Origin: Fen-1359 sp963710355 | Lineage (GTDB): Bacteria > Planctomycetota > Phycisphaerae > Sedimentisphaerales > Anaerobacaceae | Direction: 5' to 3' | NCBI GenBank assembly: GCA_963710355.1 | Contig: CAVPZU010000003.1 | Location: 248,001-312,000, forward strand | Length of the DNA: 64,000 nt | Shown: positions 41,673 to 48,670 of the stretch, one piece after another | Layout of the letters: every line of letters starts with the position of its first letter | How positions within the stretch are numbered: the first letter of the stretch is position 1 | Program-made: the position numbers and the translations under genes | Notes under the pieces: generated by a model | Database searches by the model: none | Told to the model about the DNA's origin: nothing | The model's input: only the letters and a program-made list of their open reading frames with translations

Positions 41673-41748
41673 CTCCCCGACCAAGACTCGATTCGCCTAC
41701 GGCGAAGAACCTAGCGGTTAATCCGCCTGCGGCGGACTCGCTCTACCA
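41673..41748 (-). pseudogene. tRNA-Asn pseudogene split by two palindromic repeats
   Basis: Segments CTCCCCGACCAAGACTCGA, GAACCTAGCGGTTAA and CTCGCTCTACC match the real tRNA-Asn 155 bp away (plus-strand reading) in the same order. Between them sit TTCGCCTACGGCGAA (41692-41706) and TCCGCCTGCGGCGGA (41722-41736). These replace 5 bases of the T arm and 6 bases of the anticodon stem. The D-stem and 5' acceptor end are gone. It cannot fold as a tRNA. Confidence 0.8.
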
Positions 41749-41827
41749 AATTTACTTTTAAGCCAATCTCTCCCCATACCGCCTGCCCGAGATATACTTT
41801 CAACAACATATACAAAATATCCCACAA

Positions 41828-41900
41828 CTCCCCGACCAGGACTCGAACCTGGAACCTAGCGGTTAACAGCCGCTCGCTCTACCGATTGAGCTATCGGGGA
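41828..41900 (-). tRNA. tRNA-Asn (anticodon GTT)
   Basis: On the reverse strand, the acceptor stem TCCCCGA / TCGGGGA closes a full cloverleaf with discriminator G. The D arm is AGCTCAATCGGTAGAGC. The anticodon arm is GCGGCTGTTAACCGC with GTT in the loop. The T arm is CAGG-TTCGAGT-CCTG. No CCA is encoded. 73 nt. Confidence 0.97.
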
Positions 41901-42171
41901 AACAAGCTCGAAAATAAAGACTTTATCCGACCAAATAAGGCTACCGGCAAATCTGATGCCGATATTATCCAAATCCCAAAACCTTTGTCAAGGCAGAGCT
42001 TTACAAAAGCCGATATTGACAAAAATCTCGGCAAGCGTGGACAAAAACTTAAAAATTTGTTATAATGACTGTTTCTGAAGCGTCTTTTATTAAAAGATTT
42101 GGATTGTTCAGAAGAAGGAAAGAGTTTATAAAGTTATCATAAGTTTTGTAATTGCAGGTTATTGTTGAAAA

Positions 42172-43056
42172 ATGGCAAAAGGTATTCTCGAGGTTGGCGG
42201 TTTCAGCATCAAAAGGCGCATCGGCTCCGGCGCCCGCAGTGCAATCTACGAGGCGATTGATGAAGAAGACAATACATCCGTTGCTCTAAAACGCGTAATC
42301 TACGAAAGGAGCGAGGACGCCCGCATCTTCGAACAGGTCGAGACAGAATTCAAAACAGCCCAGCGGGTCGACCATCCCTACGTGCGAAAATGCTACAAGC
42401 TGAAAAAGATTCGAGCTATGTTCAAAGTAAGAGAGATGCTGCTGTCGATGGAACTTTTTGACGGGGTTACCCTCGAAGAGCATCCGAATTTAAGCCTGCT
42501 GGATGTGCTGCTCGTATTTCGGATGGTGGCAAACGGTCTCAATGCGATGCATCAGCAGGGCTATGTTCACTGTGATATAAAGCCGAACAATATTTTGCTA
42601 AGCAAGACAGGTGCTATAAAAATCATTGACCTTGGTCAGAGCTGTAAAATCGGCACGATAAAACGCCGAATCCAGGGGACGCCTGATTACATTGCCCCTG
42701 AGCAGGTCAGGCGCACGCCGCTCGGGCCAAAAACCGATATATTCAATCTCGGTGCGACGATGTACTGGGCGCTGACGGGCAAAAACGTACCGACGCTGAT
42801 TCCCAAAAAAGACACTATCGATGTGCTGGTCAAGCAGATATTGCGAGCACCTCATGAGCTGCACAAGCAAATACCTGAGCCGGTTTCAAACCTTGTTATG
42901 GAATGCGCAAAGGAAGACCCGGCACAAAGGCCAAAGAATATCCTCGAGGTCGTCTCGAGGCTCGATATGCTCATTCATGGGATTCTCGGCGGCACAATAA
43001 AACCTCAAAACCCGGGTGAAAAAGACCGAAAGCAAAACAACTCCGAGGGAATCTGA
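42172..43056 (+). CDS. Serine/threonine protein kinase (Hanks type), cytoplasmic
   Basis: 294 residues, kinase domain only, no membrane segment. Gly loop IGSGARSAIYEA, catalytic Lys in VALKRVIYE, catalytic loop YVHCDIKPNNILL (HCD in place of HRD), activation segment IIDLGQS (DLG in place of DFG), IQGTPDYIAPEQV (APE) and PKTDIFNLGATMY. The catalytic Asp and metal Asp remain, so it should be active. It is followed 56 bp later by a metallophosphatase gene, giving a plausible kinase/phosphatase switch. Confidence 0.9.
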   Translation: MAKGILEVGGFSIKRRIGSGARSAIYEAIDEEDNTSVALKRVIYERSEDARIFEQVETEFKTAQRVDHPYVRKCYKLKKIRAMFKVREMLLSMELFDGVTLEEHPNLSLLDVLLVFRMVANGLNAMHQQGYVHCDIKPNNILLSKTGAIKIIDLGQSCKIGTIKRRIQGTPDYIAPEQVRRTPLGPKTDIFNLGATMYWALTGKNVPTLIPKKDTIDVLVKQILRAPHELHKQIPEPVSNLVMECAKEDPAQRPKNILEVVSRLDMLIHGILGGTIKPQNPGEKDRKQNNSEGI

Positions 43057-43112
43057 AATTATTTGGCTCATAAGTTTTGTTTGAATTATTTGAAACGAGT
43101 TTAGAAAAATAG

Positions 43113-43961
43113 ATGGAGCAAACGGTAACAGTACTGCTCGAGAGCGGCCGGGACGCAAACTACTCTGATAAATTCAGGACAGGCAACATTGTTTATCTTC
43201 CTGCCGATGCGGAGCTTATCGCCACAGGGGACATTCACGGTCATCAGCGTAATTTTGAAAGAATCACGGCATTTGCAGCCCTCGGAGAAAACCCTAACAG
43301 ACACTTGCTGCTTCAGGAGATTATTCACGGCGGCCCTGAAGATGCGCTTGGGGGATGTCTGTCTTATAAGCTGCTGTTCGACGCCGTTCGTTTAAAGGTG
43401 CAATTTCCCGACCGAGTGCATTTTGTTATGTCCAACCACGATACCGCATTCATCAACGACGGGGCGGTACTTAAAAACGGCAAGGAAATGAACAGGGCAA
43501 TGAAATCGGCTATCAGCAGGGAATTTCAGTGCGATAGTCTCGATGTGCAAGAAGCGATAACGGAATTTTTCCTGTCTCAGCCACTGGCTCTTCGATGCGA
43601 CAACAGGATATGGCTGTCGCATTCGCTGCCCGGCGACCGATTCGTTGATGCATTTGATAAAAATATTTTCGAGAAGAAGCTGACAATCGAGGATACCATT
43701 CAGCCGGGTTCGGCATATTTGCTGACGTGGGGGCGGCGGCACAGTCAGCAGACGCTCGACAAAATGGCAGAACTTCTCGATGTTGATATTTTTATTCTCG
43801 GGCATCAGAGGCAGGAAGAAGGATGGAGCCGGCAAAGCAATAATTTAATCATTTTATCCTCAGACCACAACCACGGCTGCTTGCTTCCGATAAAGTCGGG
43901 ACAGCCTTACACAATCGAACAACTCATCAGTTCAATAATTCCGCTGGCATCTATAACTTGA
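43113..43961 (+). CDS. Metallophosphoesterase (Ser/Thr phosphatase-like)
   Basis: 282 residues of calcineurin-like fold. The two-metal motifs are ATGDIHGHQRNFERI (GDxHG), VMSNHDTAFIN (NHD), WLSHSLPGDRF and FILGHQRQEEG (GHxxxE-like). Adjacent to the protein kinase, so it likely reverses its phosphorylations (inference). Confidence 0.85.
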   Translation: MEQTVTVLLESGRDANYSDKFRTGNIVYLPADAELIATGDIHGHQRNFERITAFAALGENPNRHLLLQEIIHGGPEDALGGCLSYKLLFDAVRLKVQFPDRVHFVMSNHDTAFINDGAVLKNGKEMNRAMKSAISREFQCDSLDVQEAITEFFLSQPLALRCDNRIWLSHSLPGDRFVDAFDKNIFEKKLTIEDTIQPGSAYLLTWGRRHSQQTLDKMAELLDVDIFILGHQRQEEGWSRQSNNLIILSSDHNHGCLLPIKSGQPYTIEQLISSIIPLASIT

Positions 43962-44030
43962 CAAACACATCCATTTGGTGGTAAAAGCTTCAGAGCTTAA
44001 ACTTCAACAAGGTAAAGAAAGAACGGGAAA

Positions 44031-44161
44031 ATGAACTGGGTATTTGTTACGGTAATCGGTGCGATATTCTCACAGCTGTTTTTTGTATATTTTATATATT
44101 CAAATTATCGCTATGCCCTGAAAAAGTCAAAAAAGGTGAGGAGTGTTACGGGCCGCCGGTC
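44031..44161 (+). CDS. Glycosyltransferase family 2 protein, N-terminal leader (frameshift)
   Basis: ATG 44031 gives MNWVFVTVIGAIFSQLFFVY and more of a membrane helix, then SNYRYALKKSKK. The poly-A run at 44129-44134 lacks one A: adding it reads KKSKKGEECYGPPVILIVPC, linking directly to the main piece. As it stands the frame ends soon after. Confidence 0.65.
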
Positions 44162-45274
44162 ATTTTGATTGTGCCCTGCAAAGGCATCGATGCGGAATTT
44201 GAAAAGAACATTGAATCATTTTACAAACAGGCATACAGCAATTACCTGCTCTGGTTTGTTGTTGCCGATGCGGCAGACGCGGCTTATGACAAACTGCAGG
44301 AGCTGCAAAACAGATTGAGTCCCAACTCAAAGGCGAAAGACGTTCGGATTCTGATAGCCGGCCCGGCGCAATCGTGCAGCCAGAAGCTTCACAATCTGCT
44401 CTATTGTTATCATCGGATTCCGTCTGATATTGAGATTATGGCCTTTGCCGATTCCGATATATGCGTTCGTCCAGACTGGTTAAGTCATATCGTTTATCCG
44501 TTGAGGAAATCCAGATTCGGAGCAGCCAGCGGATACAGATGGTTCGTTCCGAAGAAAAATAATCTGGCAACAGTTGCTTTGTCGGCAATGAACGCCAAGG
44601 TGACACAACTGCTGGGCAAAAGTCCTTTCAACCAGGCGTGGGGCGGCTCGATGGCAATACGAGTTGAGACATTCAGGAAATTAGGCCTTGAGAAAATATG
44701 GGCCAAAGCCGTCAGCGATGACTTGTCTCTTACAGCAGCCGTGAAAAAAACAGGGCAAAAGATTGCTTATGTGCCGGCCTGCCTGGTCGCCAGTTATCAA
44801 CAGTGCAACTTCAGAGAGCTTTTTGAATTCGGCAGGAGACAATTTCTGATAACAAGAATAAACAGCCCGGCGGTCTGGTGGTTCGGCCTTTTGGGTTCGC
44901 TTTATTCTGTGGCGGGCCAGTGGGCAACGCTGGCAGTGGTATTTTGTGTGCCGGCCTTAAAAGGAGACAAAACAAATCTTCTTTTGCTGATATCGCTTGT
45001 ATTTTTCGCAGGTGAATTTGCCAGGGCGATTCTGCGTCAAAAGATGTCCTGGACATTATTGAAGGACGACCGAAAAGATATGACCGCTGCTGCTGCCGCT
45101 GATGTTGCGGGCTGCTGGCTCTGGACTATTCTTGTTTTTTTGCTAATGATAAGTTCGGCCTTCGGCAGGGAAATCAACTGGCGAGGAGTCAGATACAAAC
45201 TTACCGGTCCAGAAGAAACCATTATTATTAACAGCGGCAGAAAAACCGATTTAGACAAACCCCCCTGCGGCTAA
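44132..45274 (+). CDS. Glycosyltransferase family 2, ceramide-glucosyltransferase-like
   Basis: Main body of a GT-A enzyme: VILIVPCKGIDAEFEKNIES, DXD motif in AFADSDICVRPDWL, acceptor region QAWGGSMAIRVETFRKL, SDDLSLTAAVKKTG, and RRQF in FEFGRRQFLITRINS. Several C-terminal membrane helices follow. The pattern matches ceramide glucosyltransferase / HpnI-type enzymes that glycosylate a membrane lipid. A gene caller would begin this piece near 44165 (TTG). Its 3' end overlaps the convergent GGDEF gene by 4 bp. Confidence 0.82.
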   Translation, partial: KGEECYGPPVILIVPCKGIDAEFEKNIESFYKQAYSNYLLWFVVADAADAAYDKLQELQNRLSPNSKAKDVRILIAGPAQSCSQKLHNLLYCYHRIPSDIEIMAFADSDICVRPDWLSHIVYPLRKSRFGAASGYRWFVPKKNNLATVALSAMNAKVTQLLGKSPFNQAWGGSMAIRVETFRKLGLEKIWAKAVSDDLSLTAAVKKTGQKIAYVPACLVASYQQCNFRELFEFGRRQFLITRINSPAVWWFGLLGSLYSVAGQWATLAVVFCVPALKGDKTNLLLLISLVFFAGEFARAILRQKMSWTLLKDDRKDMTAAAAADVAGCWLWTILVFLLMISSAFGREINWRGVRYKLTGPEETIIINSGRKTDLDKPPCG

Positions 45275-46320
45275 TCTATATCGCCGATGTCGTCCTGGGA
45301 TTTACCGACAAGATATATCCTGTTTTTTCCGCTTCTTTTGGCATTAAGCAGGGCTTTGTCGGCCTGAGCAAAAAGCTCTGCGGCAGTTGAGCCGTCACGG
45401 GGGAAACTTGCAAGGCCTCCGCTGATTGTCAGGACTCCCTGACAATCAGAACCGAGAAGGGATAATTGTGCCTTTTTAAGCTCTGCACGGAACCGTTGTG
45501 CAACCAGGATTGTCTCCTTTGGGTGTTCCGACTGTAATGAGCGTCTGTCTATTTCCTTCTGCGTCGACCTTTCTTCAGGCACATCCCAGAAGATTACCAC
45601 GAACTCGTCGCCGCCAATTCTGCCAACAACATCGTGCGGCCGACAGCAGCGGCGTATCAGGACAGCGACCTGTTTGAGAATCTCGTCGCCCGCACTGTGG
45701 CTGTAGGTATCGTTGTAATGTTTGAAATAATCGATATCGAACATCAGCAGCGTTACTTTTCCAGTTTTGGCCCTGGCATAATCGATAATCTGGCTACAGA
45801 ATTCCCACATATATCTTCTGTTTTTCAGTCCCGTCAGGTCATCGGTGGTGGCGAGTTTTTCAAGCTCTCTGATTCTTTTTTGCGTTTCAATATCTGAATA
45901 TGCCCCGGCCCGGCCTCTTTGCGGTATCGGGGGGAAAAGGATTAAGTTATAGAAGTCACTTACCTCGACGGGGCAAATCAAATAGTCGTCGGCCAGCCCC
46001 GAGCCATTACCGGAGGACCTAATCAGATCCAAAGCCATCGGCTCCTCGCTCATCCGCGAAAGGAGAATAATTTTTGCATTCGGACGTGCCTGCCGGAGGC
46101 TGCTGAGAATTGATTTCAATACGCCTCCGGCGGAGGAAATGACAACGGCGATAGCATCCCATCTGCCCGTTGCGGCAGCATCGATACCCGCATTAATATC
46201 CGCGTAAAGTGAAGTGTTTTGTCCATCAGGACTATGCCCGGAGACAAAGGCCTTGCTTGATTCGCCAATCAGTAGAATCCTGTCACTAAAATTATTTTTG
46301 TCGGTTTTAAATGTGTCCAT
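45271..46320 (-). CDS. Diguanylate cyclase (GGDEF) with receiver-like N-terminus
   Basis: 349 residues. The first ~130 residues look like a degenerate receiver (RILLIGESSKAF, IILLSRMSEEPMALDLI, YLICPVEVSDFYNLI) without a clear phosphoacceptor Asp. The GGDEF domain starts at TTDDLTGLKNRRYMWEF and has the active signature RIGGDEFVVIFWD. A basic helix ends the protein. It would make c-di-GMP. I see no clear RxxD inhibitory site. It is alone on its strand between envelope genes. Confidence 0.88.
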   Translation of the reverse strand: MDTFKTDKNNFSDRILLIGESSKAFVSGHSPDGQNTSLYADINAGIDAAATGRWDAIAVVISSAGGVLKSILSSLRQARPNAKIILLSRMSEEPMALDLIRSSGNGSGLADDYLICPVEVSDFYNLILFPPIPQRGRAGAYSDIETQKRIRELEKLATTDDLTGLKNRRYMWEFCSQIIDYARAKTGKVTLLMFDIDYFKHYNDTYSHSAGDEILKQVAVLIRRCCRPHDVVGRIGGDEFVVIFWDVPEERSTQKEIDRRSLQSEHPKETILVAQRFRAELKKAQLSLLGSDCQGVLTISGGLASFPRDGSTAAELFAQADKALLNAKRSGKNRIYLVGKSQDDIGDID

Positions 46321-46592
46321 CGCCGCCGAGTTCCAAAAAAACTACTTGTGACGTCCCTGCATGAAGTTTTGAACACCCTGCCTGACAAAAATGTTAAGGA
46401 CAAATCTTTGCCATCCCACAGGATGATTTACCCGCCTATAAAAGAATCTTATGATTATTTATTATACAATTATATACATAAAAAGTCAATAGCCGGCGGC
46501 AAAAGGCACGGCGGAATCTTGAGTCCGCCTTCGGCGGACCTAAAGCGGATTGAGTTTTGATTTGAAAAGCGATAGCTCCGATAATAGTTCAA
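46321..46592. other. Gap with one palindromic repeat
   Basis: Contains TCCGCC-TTC-GGCGGA at 46524-46538. Otherwise AT-rich with no supported gene; a 70-codon plus-strand ORF here includes the repeat and looks like chance. Confidence 0.5.
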
Positions 46593-48470
46593 TTATTCGG
46601 ATTTAGGCATATCCGCGAGGATTTTCTTCGCTCTTTCAGCGTAGAAACTATCTGGGTAAAGGTTCAAAAAGACTGACAGCGTATCTCTGGCTTCAGCGAG
46701 CAGTTTTTTCTTTTGTTCAGAGTCCGCCTGCTGTTCAGAACATAATCGCCTTTTGAGCATTCCCAACTCATAAAGGGCGTGCATTCCACCGTCGGTTTTA
46801 GGATACTTTGTATGCAGTTCTGCCAGTTTTTGCATCCGAAGCTGGTCATCCGCAATCAACAATGTTTGTTCAAGGAGCAGATTATCATAGAGGCCGTCTT
46901 TGTCGCCGGTCTGTCTGAACAATTCATCGAGCTGCCAGACATACTGTCTGTCGTGTGGGTTAAGCATAACAAATTTTGCCAGTCTGGCCTCTCCGCCTTC
47001 GGCGGATTTACCGCCCTTCAAATTTTCCGGGCCAATGAGGCTTCGGAGCTGACTGATTCGCAACTGCAGTTCGGTCAATTTAAACTCCGTCATGGCAGTG
47101 TCGGCAGGCGGACGGAAAAGACTGAAGATGTTGTCTGTTTGCTTCCGTTCCTTATCAAGCTCGGCAATTTTTCCGACAAGTAATTTCTGGGCTTCCGACA
47201 ATAAATTATCCGCCTCTGTAAATCTGCCCCTCCCCGCCCAGTGTTTTGCGATGCGCCACCGGGCCTCGAGCGATTCTGCGCTCTTTGGATATTTCTCGTA
47301 GAGACGAAGCCATGTTCCAAAAACACCTTCAAAAGGAAAATCATTGTAAAAAGAAAGCGCCTCCTTCTGCTCAAGTTCCCTGATATCAGGACTATACTCG
47401 CTGAGAATAGCCTCATAATACAGGGCTATGGGCATACGTTTGCTTTCAGTGTGGGTTTCGATAAACCTGTCAAAATCTTTAAGCAGTTGTTCTCTTTTTT
47501 CCTTAAACCTCAGTTCAGGAGCGGCGTTAAACCACCATGGCCAGTCACCGGAGGCGAGACGTTCGAGTATCTGGTGTTTAAGCTCATTGCGAAGCGCTAT
47601 CGGTTCTGTCGGATAAAAATAAGCCTTCAGGAGACTTTCAACGACCCCCCTGTTTGCTATTGTTTCGTCGAGGGTTTTTGTAATGCTGCGAGGGCGAAAT
47701 TCCTCAATCTGGTCGGGATTATTCTTTGCCACATATAATTGATAATCGAGCTCATCAAACCCTACACACATGTCAAAAACAACAACCGACAACATAAGAA
47801 CAGCACAAGTTGAGGCAAAAACCAGGCCCGGGCGATAGCGGGTAAAATGACCTATGCCAACAACCGCACCGGCAATACACAAGCTGACAATCCAGGCACA
47901 AATCCAGGGCGTATAGGAAAAGCCCCAAACGAGCGGCTCTGAGCCTTTTATCCTTCCGAACAAGGCCCAGTAAAAAAGTTGAGGAGCGATACACAAAGCA
48001 ATCGAGGCAAAGCGTGAGCGAAAGCGCAGAGGCCTGACCGCCACGGCAAAACAGCTAATCAAAACAAAGACTGCGAAACCCGGCACATCAGCAAGGAAAA
48101 ATATGGCGGCTATAAACGGCAGACAGTATCGAAAGCTCATAAGCTGTGAAACGAGGACAGGCTCAACCGCCAGGATGCCCATAAGCAGGCCGAGCACAAG
48201 TATCTGCCAGGGGTATTCAAAAATGCTCGTGCCGTCGACAACATACCTGCCGAGACTCCAACTGTCGGAAGAAAGTAAGTTTAGAAAACTATAAGACCAG
48301 AAGGAGCCTGTAAGAACCTTCGACCAGAACAGGCAGGTTATGCTAAAAACCACTATTGAGAAAAACCAGAACATTATGACATTTCTGTGGCTGTAATGAA
48401 GTGTCGGGCCAACCGTCATAAATGACTTGGCAGTAATTATCTGGGGCTTTTCTGTTTCTTGTTCTGCCAT
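46593..48470 (-). CDS. Polytopic membrane protein with long helical-repeat (TPR-like) domain, unknown function
   Basis: 625 residues. Residues about 30-250 hold some seven or eight membrane segments (for example VIMFWFFSIVVFSITCLFW, WQILVLGLLMGILAVEPVLV and ICAWIVSLCIAGAVVGIGHF). The remaining ~370 residues are soluble and look like TPR-type helical hairpins (ALYYEAILSEYSP, SLEARWRIAKHWAGRGRFTE, GGMHALYELGML, AERAKKIL). I do not recognise the family. An in-frame palindromic repeat adds SAEGG near residue 490. It is divergent from an O-antigen ligase-like gene that also ends in a TPR region, suggesting a shared surface-polymer role. Confidence 0.7.
   Translation of the reverse strand: MAEQETEKPQIITAKSFMTVGPTLHYSHRNVIMFWFFSIVVFSITCLFWSKVLTGSFWSYSFLNLLSSDSWSLGRYVVDGTSIFEYPWQILVLGLLMGILAVEPVLVSQLMSFRYCLPFIAAIFFLADVPGFAVFVLISCFAVAVRPLRFRSRFASIALCIAPQLFYWALFGRIKGSEPLVWGFSYTPWICAWIVSLCIAGAVVGIGHFTRYRPGLVFASTCAVLMLSVVVFDMCVGFDELDYQLYVAKNNPDQIEEFRPRSITKTLDETIANRGVVESLLKAYFYPTEPIALRNELKHQILERLASGDWPWWFNAAPELRFKEKREQLLKDFDRFIETHTESKRMPIALYYEAILSEYSPDIRELEQKEALSFYNDFPFEGVFGTWLRLYEKYPKSAESLEARWRIAKHWAGRGRFTEADNLLSEAQKLLVGKIAELDKERKQTDNIFSLFRPPADTAMTEFKLTELQLRISQLRSLIGPENLKGGKSAEGGEARLAKFVMLNPHDRQYVWQLDELFRQTGDKDGLYDNLLLEQTLLIADDQLRMQKLAELHTKYPKTDGGMHALYELGMLKRRLCSEQQADSEQKKKLLAEARDTLSVFLNLYPDSFYAERAKKILADMPKSE
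46992..47006 (-). repeat. 15-bp palindromic element in frame (codes SAEGG)
   Basis: TCCGCC-GAA-GGCGGA on the coding strand, read as Ser-Ala-Glu-Gly-Gly inside the polytopic membrane protein. Confidence 0.85.
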
Positions 48471-48670
48471 CTTTCGTCAGACCTGGAAAATTGTCACGTA
48501 CGGCAATTGAATAATACTCTAATCTGCCTTCCTTCAGATTTGCCGGATTATAACAGAACAAGGCCTTACAGGGTAGGGGAAAAATTTCAAATTTTGGCTG
48601 ACGCTTCTTTACAAAACGGATATTTTGCGTCTAATATAAAGACGACAGCTTTTTATGGAACAGATTAACG

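Noticed and set aside
46131..46145. CCTCCGGCGGAGG in the GGDEF gene as a member of the repeat family
   Set aside because: Different core and arm sequence from TCCGCC-NNN-GGCGGA; likely normal coding sequence.
46348..46560. 70-codon plus-strand ORF between the GGDEF and membrane protein genes
   Set aside because: It reads through the palindromic repeat and has no recognisable sequence or ribosome site.
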